64,000 nt of DNA from Oryzias latipes (Eukaryota > Chordata > Actinopteri > Beloniformes > Adrianichthyidae). The position numbers and the translations under genes are program-made. Positions 1 through 25,037 of the stretch are shown in pieces (the first letter of the stretch is position 1; the number at the start of each line of letters is the position of its first letter). Below the pieces are notes generated by a model. That model made no database searches, had not been told where the DNA came from, and saw only the letters and a program-made list of their open reading frames with translations. The stretch is taken from positions 19,257,933 to 19,321,932 of the forward strand of contig NC_019871.2 of assembly GCF_002234675.1 (NCBI RefSeq). The letters are read 5' to 3'.

Positions 1-1163
1 GTCAGAGTCGTCATCCGGTGGTAGTGTGTGACGTGTTTAAAAACAGAACTCAGCTTCAAGTTAATTCTAACTTCCATTATCCTTACAAATACTTCACGAT
101 ACCCTTTCACACGCATAACAATGGTATGTTCTATTTTTATGATGTCCCTTGAGGTGACAAGACACACCTGCGCTTCCCCTAAGATGCAGCCGCTCCACAG
201 ACCTGCACAACCCAAAAACCCGCAGCACCCGTTCGGCTCAACGCTCCCTATGGGTGCTGTGACTAAAGCTTTAACTCTTTACTATGTCTGTAGGATTAAG
301 TCCAAAGACCCTTCAGAAGTATTTCTGTGAAGTCCCAGGAGATGGGAGAGGTTCAGAACACAAAATGACTGCTTTACTTTTTGATTCAGTCCTCTTCTAT
401 TGCTTTTATTCTGATGTTTGATGGTTTTCTCTGGGCAGCATTTTGAGATTATCCTTGTTATGGAATGGCACTCTATAAACTTTGTGATGCTCCAACTACC
501 GGCTCAATCCATACTTTAATTTACAGTCAAATGTCAATAGAACCTCTTTAATTTTAGATTCAGAGGATCAGTTCAGACTCAGGACTGCAGACAGGAACCT
601 TTAGATCTTCAGCAGAGCTCCTTCCAAATCACCTTCAAGGTTTTGGATGTGATGAAACCAACGCATCTCCAAAAAGTAGACACGTCCCACTCTGAAGAGG
701 TGCACAAGCCATGTGTCAAAACCATCACACAGATTTTTTCTCACAAAGAAACACACCAAGCTCTACCTGCTAACCCCCCCCCCCCCCCCTGTTACTGATT
801 TATTTGCTAAATTTAATACTTAAACAATAAAGTTGAAAACATTTTTGTTTGTGAGACTTTTTTTTTAAAACTAAAATATTTAATTTTGCTTTGCTTGAAC
901 TTTGTTTGGACCACTGATTTAACAACAATATTCATTTCTGGAAAAAACAATAAAAATTTAAGTTCCTGTTAAGTAGAAAAGAGCCAAGAGTAATTTATTG
1001 GACATTTCAAATTGTTTCCATTGTTATTAAAATGTTTAACGTCAGTAAAATTATACCAGCAAGAGATTTATGTTTTGTGATTTTTCCACTCATCCACTCC
1101 GGAAATGTTAACATTCACTGAAGCTTTTCAGTCTGAGACTCACTTCGTATCTGTGCTTTTCAG
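1..1163 (+). other. ECEL1 intron, 5' part of gene lies off the window
   Basis: No exon could be supported here. The stretch ends in a pyrimidine-rich acceptor (cttttcag, ending 1163) that opens the first visible ECEL1 exon in phase 0. It contains an uninterrupted C tract near 774-790. The short open frames have no splice sites or recognisable protein. Confidence 0.6.
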
Positions 1164-16210
<15,047 letters not shown>

Positions 16211-17282
16211 ATTCTGCTGCACTTGATGACCCTCAGTTTTCATGCTGGCGTCCAAAAGTTTACTGTCACTTCTGGATCCTTCTCTGCAATGTCCTACAAA
16301 GCCCCTGGAAGCAAAACTGTGTCCCGTTCAGACTCCACCAGTGACTGCTGTCATGCATTTAGTCAGGATGGTCATTTATACACCAGTTTGATTACAGAAG
16401 CATGGATGATCATTCATTTGGTATTTCATTATTTATATATTTGTAAGTTTAGATTTGTGTTAAAATCTATTTTTATATTTAAAATATATTCATAATCATG
16501 AGCAGGATTCTTAGTTGTTTAATTTTCTTTAAAGCATTGAATAAAAATGAAATTTAAATGTCTAAAATTAGAAAAACTTTCCTATTTCATGCCAGCTGTG
16601 CCCTTTGGGTTTTTTGGGATGGACTTGTGTTCCAGTGCTGCCCTCTTGTGGCTGCAGAAGGCAATGGTTCCTGTTCTGACTGTTGTGTTGTCTGCCTGCA
16701 TCTTTGAATGTTTGTAAGGTTTTTAAGATTTGTCCTATTTTGAAAAACAACATCACAGTGCGGCACCGAACAGAGGATCTTCAGGATTGTCTGCTCCTTC
16801 AAAGACGCATAAGATCCTCCAAACTCTGAAAATATGGAGGAGGAACGGTTTTTATTCCCTGGAATCACAGAGGAAAACGTGGCGCCGCAGAATGAACCAA
16901 TCCTTTCTCTCGGAAACAGAAGAATTAACATCATTGAAGAAGCGAGAACTCAACAATCAAGATGTTGGAGCTCATATTCATCACTAAACCCCTTATTACA
17001 GAACATTCTGTTCAGTAAAGTGAACCTATTAAAGGAGAGTCATAGATTTTTATAGGGTGACAGGTAAAATACTTTACTTTGGAAGAAAGAATCTGTTGTG
17101 ATAATGAGTTTTTTTTTTTTTTTTTAAACATTTGGAGAGCTTCCTCAGGTGTTGTTGAAGTAAGTGCATGTTTCTATCCATCAGATTCTGATTGATAAAA
17201 ATGGATAAAATTCCACAAACAAATCAGTCTCACTTCCGCTGCTGTCTCCTCCTCCTCCCTGTTGGTCGCTGTTTGATGTTTG

Positions 17283-17288
17283 AATAAA
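17283..17288 (+). terminator. Candidate distal ECEL1 polyadenylation signal
   Basis: AATAAA followed within 30 bases by GT-rich sequence (gttcagtctctgtgctg). A second AATAAA lies at 16540-16545, about 330 bases after the stop codon. Both fit the gene's strand; which is used cannot be told. Confidence 0.5.
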
Positions 17289-18631
17289 CGCAACGGTTCA
17301 GTCTCTGTGCTGACATGATGTTCCATGATGTTCCTGCATCACTTCAACCCAGTGGAGCGTCCACCTCTCACTGCACAGCCCAGCCAGCATCAACACATCC
17401 AGGAACAAACTGTGTCATAAACAAATGCCCTCCAATGAGAAGCAGAACAGCCAGGATCGGATGAGGGAAAAAAAAAGGTTCCTCTATGAAGATCTGCCAA
17501 CTAACCAAGAAAAAGAAGTTAAATGTAGTACATGATGCACTGAATCCATTATATATTACATTTGTCAAATAGATCTTGACTAATTGCTTTAAAAGATGTG
17601 GAAAGAAGCAAATATAATCCCACTGCTGTTGTGTTTTGTTTTAATATAGTTGCTCCGCTTTTAACATCTATTTATAGAGTTTTTAATCATTTTTTCAGTG
17701 CAAATTCAGAAAATTAAATTAAATTACATTTTTCATCCTAATTTTCAAGAAGATGAGTTACGAGTACAGTTTCAGGTTTGGCTGAAAAATTATCCTACAA
17801 ATTAAAGAAGTATGTCCTTTACTTTGACTCAAAATATTTAGTCTTTATTAAACTATTTGAAGAGCTTTCATCAAATCTAATGCTGACTCATTAAAGAATA
17901 TGAATACAGAGAAATACATCAAATAAAAAAAATGTTTAATTTTGTTAACAGCAGCTTTTGAAATAAAGTTCTTTTTCTTCCTTTTGGGAAAAAGTAGATT
18001 GAAAATTGTCATTTTACAGTAACTTGAAACATGGGGAATGAGATTAAAAGAGAAAAACTGTAAATGAAACTATTGAATTATAAATAAAAGATAAATCTGG
18101 AAACAAAGACGCACAACCAAACATTCTGTTTGTTAAAAGCAGCACAGACCCTTACATAACGCATAGCCTATGCATTCCTGAACAATAAGTGTTTAACAAG
18201 ACACTCCTTAACATTGACAAACTGAAGAAAAATAAATAAAATAAACACTGGCATAAACAGACGAGTTTGACAACATTGTTTTTCTGTTACTTTTTTAGAT
18301 TTGTTTTTTCATAAATTTTGAATGAATGGTTGAATCAATGGTTAATTTTTGGTTTGTTTTCAAAATTTGGATTTTAAATTTCATCACAGAATCTGATAGG
18401 CATTTCATTCATTTACTATTTTCTACTTTCACATAGGCTATTAGAGCCTTTGTTCCAAATGTTTGCTTCAATAAGTAGCAAAAAAAATGTTTTTAATAAG
18501 TGGACTAAATTTCTCTTTTACGTCTTTTCGTTGTAGTCATAATTTACAACAAGTCCCACAATGCACCAAAAAGGCCACGAGACACAAGGAACCTATCGAC
18601 ATCTACAAAGTATAGAGTATTTATAAAATCA

Positions 18632-18641
18632 TTTCACTTTC
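18632..18641 (-). promoter_or_regulatory. Interferon-stimulated response element (ISRE) core upstream of XAF1
   Basis: TTTCACTTTC on the plus strand is GAAAGTGAAA on the minus strand, a perfect match to the GAAANNGAAA core bound by ISGF3 and IRF proteins. It lies 67 bp upstream of the XAF1 ATG and next to a TATA-like TATAAAA at 18622-18628. A one-mismatch relative lies at 18510-18519. XAF1 is an interferon-stimulated gene in mammals. Confidence 0.6.
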
Positions 18642-18707
18642 TGTTTAGCTAAAGTGGGAAAATATCTCTGCTGCCTTTTCAGCTTCTTCAAACAAACATT
18701 TAAATTA

Positions 18708-21700
18708 ATGGAAAACAGGGAGGAGGAAGCGACGCGCACGTGCGGACATTGGTAAGGTTAAGTTAATATTTGCACGAGTTTATTTCTAAAGTCGAAACGA
18801 TCAACATGATCAGATGTATTAGGTTTGATATGTGTTTACGTAAATCAGGTTGGATTAACATCGATACTGATGATCATAGATCGGGACTTTCCTCCCTGTG
18901 CTGCGGCTCTCTGTGGTTTTGTAAAATAACTATTATGGTCAAGATTGTCGTGGTGCCTTTAACATGTGTGACCGGGAAGGAGGAAGAGAGCAGCGTGGAC
19001 GCGCGTAGGGGGCGTGTCTGCGGCTGTGAACGCGGACCAGAGTCTGTTGGTTATGGGACGGAAAGTTCTTCTAAAAGACAGTACATGTTGAATGAGAAGT
19101 GTATAAATCCTCATCATGCAGAACCTCTCCGGGTCGTCTGACGACTACTGTCGGAAAGCAGTAAACAGGGAAGGTTTATAAAATTGATTTTTTTTAAAAA
19201 CAACTAACGGGCTGAGTTTTAGGTTTTAGAAAAAATCTTATGTAGACATTTTGTGGCGCAGTGGTTGGCGCTCTTGCCTCACACCAAGGCCCCTGGTTCA
19301 AATCCCCGCTAGGGGACCTGAAACAGAACAACCTTCCTGTGTGGAGTTTGCATGTTCTCCGGGGACTCCGGCCGTCCAAAAACATGCTTCATAGGTTAAT
19401 TGGTCAATCCAAATTGTCCATAGCTGTGAATGTGAGCGTGCAAGGGTGTTGCGGCTCCGCTCCCTGTTTATGTCGGAGGGAAATTGGTCCAGATCAGATG
19501 GCTCTCTGAGTGGTAAAGGTTGCCGACCCCTGTCATAGATCAGAGTGATCGATCGATCGATAACAGTCACTGTGATCTTTTGCTGTGACCTGCAGCGCCG
19601 AGCAGGGGCGCACTTTCCTAACTGTCACTGCCGGACTTTTATTTTGAAAGCCACAGGGACGTTGCCGAGCCCAACTTCGCTCTGCACGAGAGCCACTGCC
19701 GCCGGTTCCTGTGCCTGTGTCCCGACTGCGCCGAACCGGTCCCCAGGGATCAGTTGGCCCGACACAAGGATGAACAACACGCACAGGTGCGCGCGCGCTC
19801 GTTCACCGGCACGTGCGTCACACACCATCATGCCGTCTGTTACAATTGTTTGTTGTGAAATTGTTTAAAGGTAAAATGCTCCAAGTGCCGCACGAAGATG
19901 GAGCGGCGCCACCTGTCAGAGCATCAGGTGAGTCACCTGCACGACCTGGCTCCTCCAAAGACGCCTGTGGGGGCTGAGGGATCACCTTACCCCCACAAAT
20001 GAAAGTTTTCAGCAATTATGTTGGAAGTAACGCATTACAAAAGTAATTTGTAGTACAGTAACGCATTTATTTTATGAAATAAAGCTGATACTCTCAGAGT
20101 AATACACTACACTGTATGTTTCTGTTACTCTTGTTTTGAAACAGATTTGCTGAGAAAACTGTAGAAAGCAGTGAGATTATGAGAAATTCACAGCATTGTT
20201 TGTTTACAAACTAAATCTTTTTTTTTTTCCTGCTGGAGGGCCATTCACCGATCTCCATTTTAATAAATCTTGAATGGATCATTTTTGATTAATGGATCAA
20301 TTATTTTTTTATGGTTTTATCCATTTACTTTGTTTGTTTGGGTTATTTAGTGATCGGTGACTGGTAACTTGGTTTTCCTTTGACCTCCCATGAGGGATGA
20401 ATTTCTCTTTTGCAAGATGATAGTTTAATTGAAATTACTGATCAACGTTTTCCTGTTGGATTTGTTCAAATCACACTCTGAGTTTCCCCATGTTTTCTCA
20501 CAGATACATCAGCTTTCTGTATTTTTGTTGTTAAAGCTAAAGGAGTATTTTAATGCCGCTTTCATCAGGTTACATGTGTTTTTTATTCTTTTCACCTTCA
20601 GGTTCTCCAGAGTTTTTTTGTTTGTTATTTCTTTAGTCAAAAACTAGTTTGTGTTTAGCCTGGATGTTCATTTCTGTGGACCGAAGCTGAAAGTTGGTCC
20701 TCCAGTCCTTCCTGTAGAAGCAAGCGTCGTCTAAAAGAACACTTTGAGCATCAAGGTCCCTTTACTCACCACCCTTTAACAGAATTGTAGTGTTTGTGAT
20801 TCTGGCTGTCTTCTTTTTTATATATCATTCTCATACTTTCACTTTAACTGAAATAATAATAATAATAATGTTGTTCACCTTTCGGCTTATCCCGTAAGGG
20901 GTCACCACAGCAAATCAGCTTTCAGTGATTCGCACAGGTGGTTATACCCTTTCTGACACAACCCTGTATTTTCAAGGCACAGAGAGACCCAGACAGGCAG
21001 CAGCGTAAAGAGTCCCACACTGGATTTAGCTCATTGCACCCCTGGGAAGGGAACCCAGGTTTCCTGTGCACCAGTCCTACACCCAGCCAAATAATAATAA
21101 TTATAACGCATTTTATTTAATAAGTGCCTTTCAAGAAACCCCAAGATGCAGATGGTTTTAAAGGTAAACAGAAGGGTTATTTATTTCATTTCATTTATTG
21201 AGAACCTTCCACCACCATCCAATGAGGCCCAAAGGGCTGAACACAATGTCAAACCAATAATTAATACAATGATAAAACATAAAAAAGGATAAAAACTATT
21301 AACCCTTGTGCTATCTTAGATGACCCCACCCTTACATTGGCGTGTTCTCCCGACCATGACAAAGGTGGATAAAGGTGGAAAGATTTCATGTAATCCATGG
21401 ACACCAGTGAAGATCACAAATCATTGAAGAAAAAAGGTTCAGCGCACTGTCTAGTGGGTCTAGATGACCCAACTCCAAATATTATAGTGGCTAGGATAGC
21501 ACAAAGGTTACACATGAATTAAGAATATAATAAAAGGTCCGTTAAGCAGATGCTAGGGCATGGTTGTGGAGGAACAGTCTAGCTTTAAAACTCTCCAAGA
21601 AGGTAGCCTCTCTAATAGCTGGGGGCAGTTTATTCCAGAGATTAGAAGCCAACACTGCAAACGTGCAGTCCTCCCAGAACCTGCATTTGGTTCTCTGAAC

Positions 21701-24197
21701 CAGTAGCACACACTGGTCTGAAGAACATAGGGACTTCATGGGGGAAATATTTTTTCGCCAAAATAAAAAAAAAAAAAACCTGCGTTGTTTGCCGAAAAAC
21801 CAATGTGCATCCATGTTCACTAGATTGGCGAATATAGACCACAATGCATTGCTTTTGAACAATTTTTGCAAATAAAATTTATTTAAATTAATTGTTTAAA
21901 TAAAATTTAAAAAATTTTATCTTCAGAACACAGTGGATTCATGAAGTCATTGAGCACAACCCCGTGAAGAAATGCATTTTCCTCCGTGGCACAGCGTGAC
22001 GAGAATTACCGTCGCGGCCGCGAAGGTTTCCCATTCAAAAAATCTACTATTTCAGACACCACTATCCCACCAAATGCCCCTAAAATCGGAGGGATAGGGG
22101 GCAGCCGGAGGCATAGAGGAAGAATTTTCGATTCGGCCACCCTCTCCCGCTAGCTTACAGCCCCTCACACCCCCAACCTAACATTACTACTGCAACAAAA
22201 ATGGTGAGCAATATTGGAGCTATCAAGCTGTACAGTTTTGAGCCAGATTCCAGCTCAGACGAAGAAAACAAAGACGTACATGGATCCAATTATCTGGAAG
22301 TGGAAGCATCAGAATTGAGTGGAGCAATGAGCTTGTTACCCACTCTGTGTCTTTTTTTATGTGACAATTACACGTTTTTTTTTAACTGCATTTTTTCATC
22401 TGTTCCGGATTCACAGCAATTTAAACAAAGGAATACCGGTACTCAGAAATGCTATTTCGAACTTAATTATCCTAACATATGTCCTCCATTCACAGAGAAA
22501 ATGCCACAAGAACATGTTCAAAACACCAAAAAAAATATGTTTATCACAGTTGGTATTTAAAGAAAAAAAAACAAAAAAAAATAATTTTCTGACTGAAGCT
22601 CTAACTGTTACAGCTTTTGACTGATTTCATGTCCAAGCACTAAAGGTCCATCATCTTTTACCGACTTCATCATAAGCAGGTTCATGGAGCTCATCCTAGT
22701 TATGCAGTTAAGACAGATGTCAGCTCAGACAAAAAGAAATCTAAGTTTTTCTGTGGTGGGCTTTGAGGGGACTCATTACTACGATTTCCTTCACCTGATG
22801 TCACATTATAACTCAGGTGTAAGTTCTTAGTTCCAGGTGGATTTCATGTCTGTTTTTTGTCTTTCAGTCTGACGAATGCCTCGAACGGCTGCAGAGCTGT
22901 CCAATCTGCGAGCTGGAGGTCTGCTTCAGGGAGCTGGACGAGCACCTTCTGGTCTGTGGGAGTCGCACGGAGCTCTGCAGCGACTGCAGCTGCTACGTCA
23001 AACTGAGAGACCTGCAGGATCACAGCTTCACATGCTCGACCAGAGGGAACCGCCCAGCTGCCAGTGATGTGCAAGACACAGGTTAGAAGAAGACCTTAAG
23101 CAGCACCAAGCCCAACCACTGCTCCTCCAGGAAAGAACTTATTTCCTTCTCTCTACAGATGGAGGAACAGGGGACTTTTGCAGAGGGATGAGCTCATTTT
23201 CAGCTGAAGACACAGAAGAACATGAGGTGTTTTCTCTATTTGTTTTAACGTCACAGTTTCGGGGGTCACCTATTTGTCCTCAATGTTTAAAATCTTTTTG
23301 AAGTAAAGGAACAAAATAAAATCAAGCGAACAATCAGACACATTCGAAAGACCCTGATAGTCCTCTAGGTGGTGTGAGAACATTGGATGAAAGCCAATTT
23401 AAGAAATGAAAAACAGAATCATTTCATCAAAGTGGAAACTGTAAATCTGTCTTCTATAGCCACAATCATCATCATCATCTTAAATAGAAATCTCCAAAGT
23501 TTAAATAAAAAACCTGGGTTTGTGGAGCCGAGGTTTAAACTTGAATCCAGGATTATTTTTCAGGACAAATTTGTGTTTGATGTTAGGGAAACTTTGAAGA
23601 CGTTTGTCGTCACAGAGAGAAGAATGAACTGTGTCCAGAACCTCACATTAATGTTTCAAATTAGTGTTTTTGTTATGAAGAGTACTGGAGGTTTGCATAT
23701 CCGAGCATCAGTTCTGGGTGTTGTTGATCCAGCAGTATTTCTTTATGTCATAGACTTCTTAGCTGTTAGTTTATTTGATCTAAAGCAGAGCAGGTTTACA
23801 CTTTTTCAAACATAACATTTATGGAGTAAATATGGAGGCTAATTCCTGTGCTTGTGCCTTTCCTAAGCTGAAGCGTTTCTCAGGAACCGTAAAGGATTAT
23901 GAAAAAGAAAAGGTGGAAGAGAAGGATTATTATTTCTCCTGGAAACGTGCGGCCGAGGCAGCAGCTTCCTCAAACTCCCACAGCCATGGTTCTCAGGATG
24001 ACAGAGAAGATCCAGATCAGATCAGCACCTGCCCTCATTGTCTCCTGGCCTTACCTGTCAGAACGCTGCACTGGCATGAGGTAAATCTAGCATGAACCTC
24101 TTAGTGTCAAGCCTTTCTATTGCTAAGAAGTTTTTGCTCTGTGTGTTTGCAGGTGAGATGTCAAACTAATGTGCTCCTTAAAGGCAGAAAGAGTTAA
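18708..24197 (+). CDS. xaf1: XIAP-associated factor 1 (XAF1), TRAF-type zinc-finger protein, complete
   Basis: In mammals XAF1 antagonises the caspase inhibitor XIAP and promotes apoptosis downstream of interferon. Coding exons: 18708-18751, 19651-19786, 19871-19927, 22868-23081, 23159-23226, 23868-24080, 24153-24197 (777 nt, 258 aa). The start was chosen because the short first exon ends CGHC at the splice, completing the first zinc finger exactly in phase (C12-x2-C15..H27-x3-C31). Further Cys/His sets follow: C38-x2-C41..H53, C63-x2-C66..H78-x4-C83, C89-x2-C92..H104-x3-C108 and C115-x2-C118..H130-x3-C134, then GSRTEL as in human XAF1. A last CPHC finger lies in the sixth exon. The middle linker is shorter than in human (301 aa). 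The weak donors after 23081 (gttaga) and 23226 (gtgttt) are the least certain borders. TRAFD1 shares the domain but is over twice as long. Confidence 0.88.
19250..19540 (+). mobile_element. SINE-like repeat with tRNA-derived head, copy 1
   Basis: Begins with a pol III A-box-like TGGCGCAGTGG (19254-19264) and a B-box-like GGTTCAAATCC (19295-19305), followed by a body shared with the copies at 24711, 50847 (reverse) and 51712 (tgtgtggagtttgcatgttc, ccaaaaacatgcttcataggtt). Lies in XAF1 intron 1. The head is degenerate and is not a functional tRNA gene. Confidence 0.65.
20866..21070 (+). repeat. Dispersed repeat fragment in XAF1 intron 3
   Basis: The block ttcacctttcggcttatccc..ggggtcaccacagc is the start of a repeat common in fish. 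The reverse-strand relative at 24500-24620 shares the gcgaccccctgggg and aaaggtgaacaac ends. Flanked by aataat microsatellites. Class unknown. Confidence 0.45.
21303..21507. mobile_element. piggyBac-like MITE, copy 1
   Basis: A 205-bp palindromic element starting CCCTTGTGCTATC and ending in the inverted form (gatagcacaaagg), with TTAA on the left (21299-21302) and a decayed TTAC on the right. It is the reverse-orientation relative of the intact copy at 33077-33281. TTAA targets with CCYT termini are the piggyBac hallmark. No coding capacity. Confidence 0.7.
21880..22560 (+). mobile_element. Repeat fragment with short coding relic, copy 2 of the three-copy family
   Basis: A 119-codon open frame (22201-22560) begins with an acidic N-terminus containing FEPDSSSDEENKD. 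This reminded me of the small P2X7-C-terminal-like proteins carried by some fish repeats, but I cannot confirm it. After about codon 40 the frame runs into low-complexity DNA. Its end (22440-22560) matches the repeats at 6835-6985 and 58930-59085. Lies in XAF1 intron 3. Confidence 0.35.
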
Positions 24198-24274
24198 AGA
24201 AGAACTCCAAGTGGATCTGCTGCCTCCAGCTTTAACCCCTCGATGCCTGTATTTATTTCCAGCTAGGAAAAAAA

Positions 24275-24280
24275 AATAAA
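24275..24280 (+). terminator. XAF1 polyadenylation signal
   Basis: AATAAA 78 bases after the XAF1 stop codon, followed by GT-rich sequence (gagtgtgtttttgc). On the opposite strand, TTTATT at 24442-24447 is a possible TEKT1 signal. Confidence 0.5.
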
Positions 24281-24499
24281 AATCACCTAGAGTGTGTTTT
24301 TGCTTACAAGTTGATGCTAAATTAAGTAGGGAGCAGAAGTGGTTTGATGCATATTTGCATCAGAATGGAGCAGAGCAGGGATACTTAAGCCCTTCCATCG
24401 CAGATTCTACGTCCAAACAGAGCTTTTTCAAACTGTTTTTTTTTATTAGCTCTTAATTCCCAACGATTTGAATATATAAAAAAATCAAAATACAGGGAT

Positions 24500-24620
24500 A
24501 CAATACAGGGTTGTGTCAGGAAGGGCATCCGGCGTAAAAATCTCTGCCAAACCAAATGTGGGACACAGTGGAAGCTGATTCGTTATGGCGACCCCCTGGG
24601 GGGACATGCAGAAAGGTGAA
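24500..24620 (-). repeat. Dispersed repeat fragment between XAF1 and TEKT1
   Basis: Contains ggaagggcatccggcgtaaa and the gcgacccc..gaaaggtgaacaac terminus, typical of a very common fish repeat; reverse-strand relative of 20866-21070. It occupies part of the XAF1-TEKT1 intergenic stretch, where no gene was seen. Confidence 0.5.
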
Positions 24621-24710
24621 CAACTACAGAAGTTTGATTCACTCAGTAGTAAAATAAAAATCTGTCAAATAAAATGATGATGTTTTTTTTTTTAAATAAT
24701 GTTCTTTTCA

Positions 24711-25020
24711 CGGCTGCATGGTGGCGTAGTGGTTGGCGCTCTTGCCTCAATGCAAGAAGGCCCCCGGTTCAATGGGGGACCTTTCTGTGTGGAGTTTGCA
24801 TGTTTTGGCTTCCTCCCACCATCCAAAAACACGCTATGTAGGTTAATTGATTACTCGAAATGGCCCCTAGGAGTGAGAGTGTGCATGGATGTGTGATATG
24901 TGGCCCTGCGACAGACTGGCGACCTGTACAGGATGTCCCCTGCCTTCGCCCACAAGTGGCAGGATAGGCTCCAGCAGCCCCGTGACCCAGAAAGGGAACA
25001 ACCGGTTAGAAAAAGAATGA
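24711..25020 (+). mobile_element. SINE-like repeat with tRNA-derived head, copy 2
   Basis: The A-box-like tggcgtagtgg is followed by a damaged B box (deletion after ggttcaa). The body includes the gcgacagactggcgacctgt segment and ends in an atgaatgaatga tail. It occupies what should be the TEKT1 3' UTR, ending only about 18 bp from the stop codon. Confidence 0.65.
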
Positions 25021-25037
25021 ATGAATGAAAGTTCTGT

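Larger units (their letters stand above)
16211..18707. other. ECEL1 3' UTR and ECEL1-XAF1 intergenic region
   Basis: Begins with the ECEL1 3' UTR. Two AATAAA signals are present, at 16540-16545 and 17283-17288; the latter is followed by a GT-rich stretch and is the more convincing distal site. The rest, 17310-18500, is AT-rich with no open frame or repeat I recognise. The last 200 bp are the XAF1 promoter. Confidence 0.55.

Noticed and set aside
28..330. 100-codon open frame at the left edge
   Set aside because: No start context, splice sites or recognisable protein; it lies in an ECEL1 intron.
19254..19310. tRNA gene from A- and B-box matches
   Set aside because: The same head occurs in four dispersed repeats with a shared body, and it lacks a cloverleaf with paired acceptor ends. 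It is a SINE-like promoter relic.
19585..19650. XAF1 exon 2 beginning at an upstream acceptor (tgacctgcag, 19594)
   Set aside because: The zinc-finger frame meets a TAA upstream of 19640, whereas the AG at 19650 joins exactly in phase to the first exon ending CGHC.
23884..24080. Alternative acceptor (ctcag) for XAF1 exon 6
   Set aside because: It would break the phase set by the preceding exon; the acceptor ending at 23867 keeps the frame.
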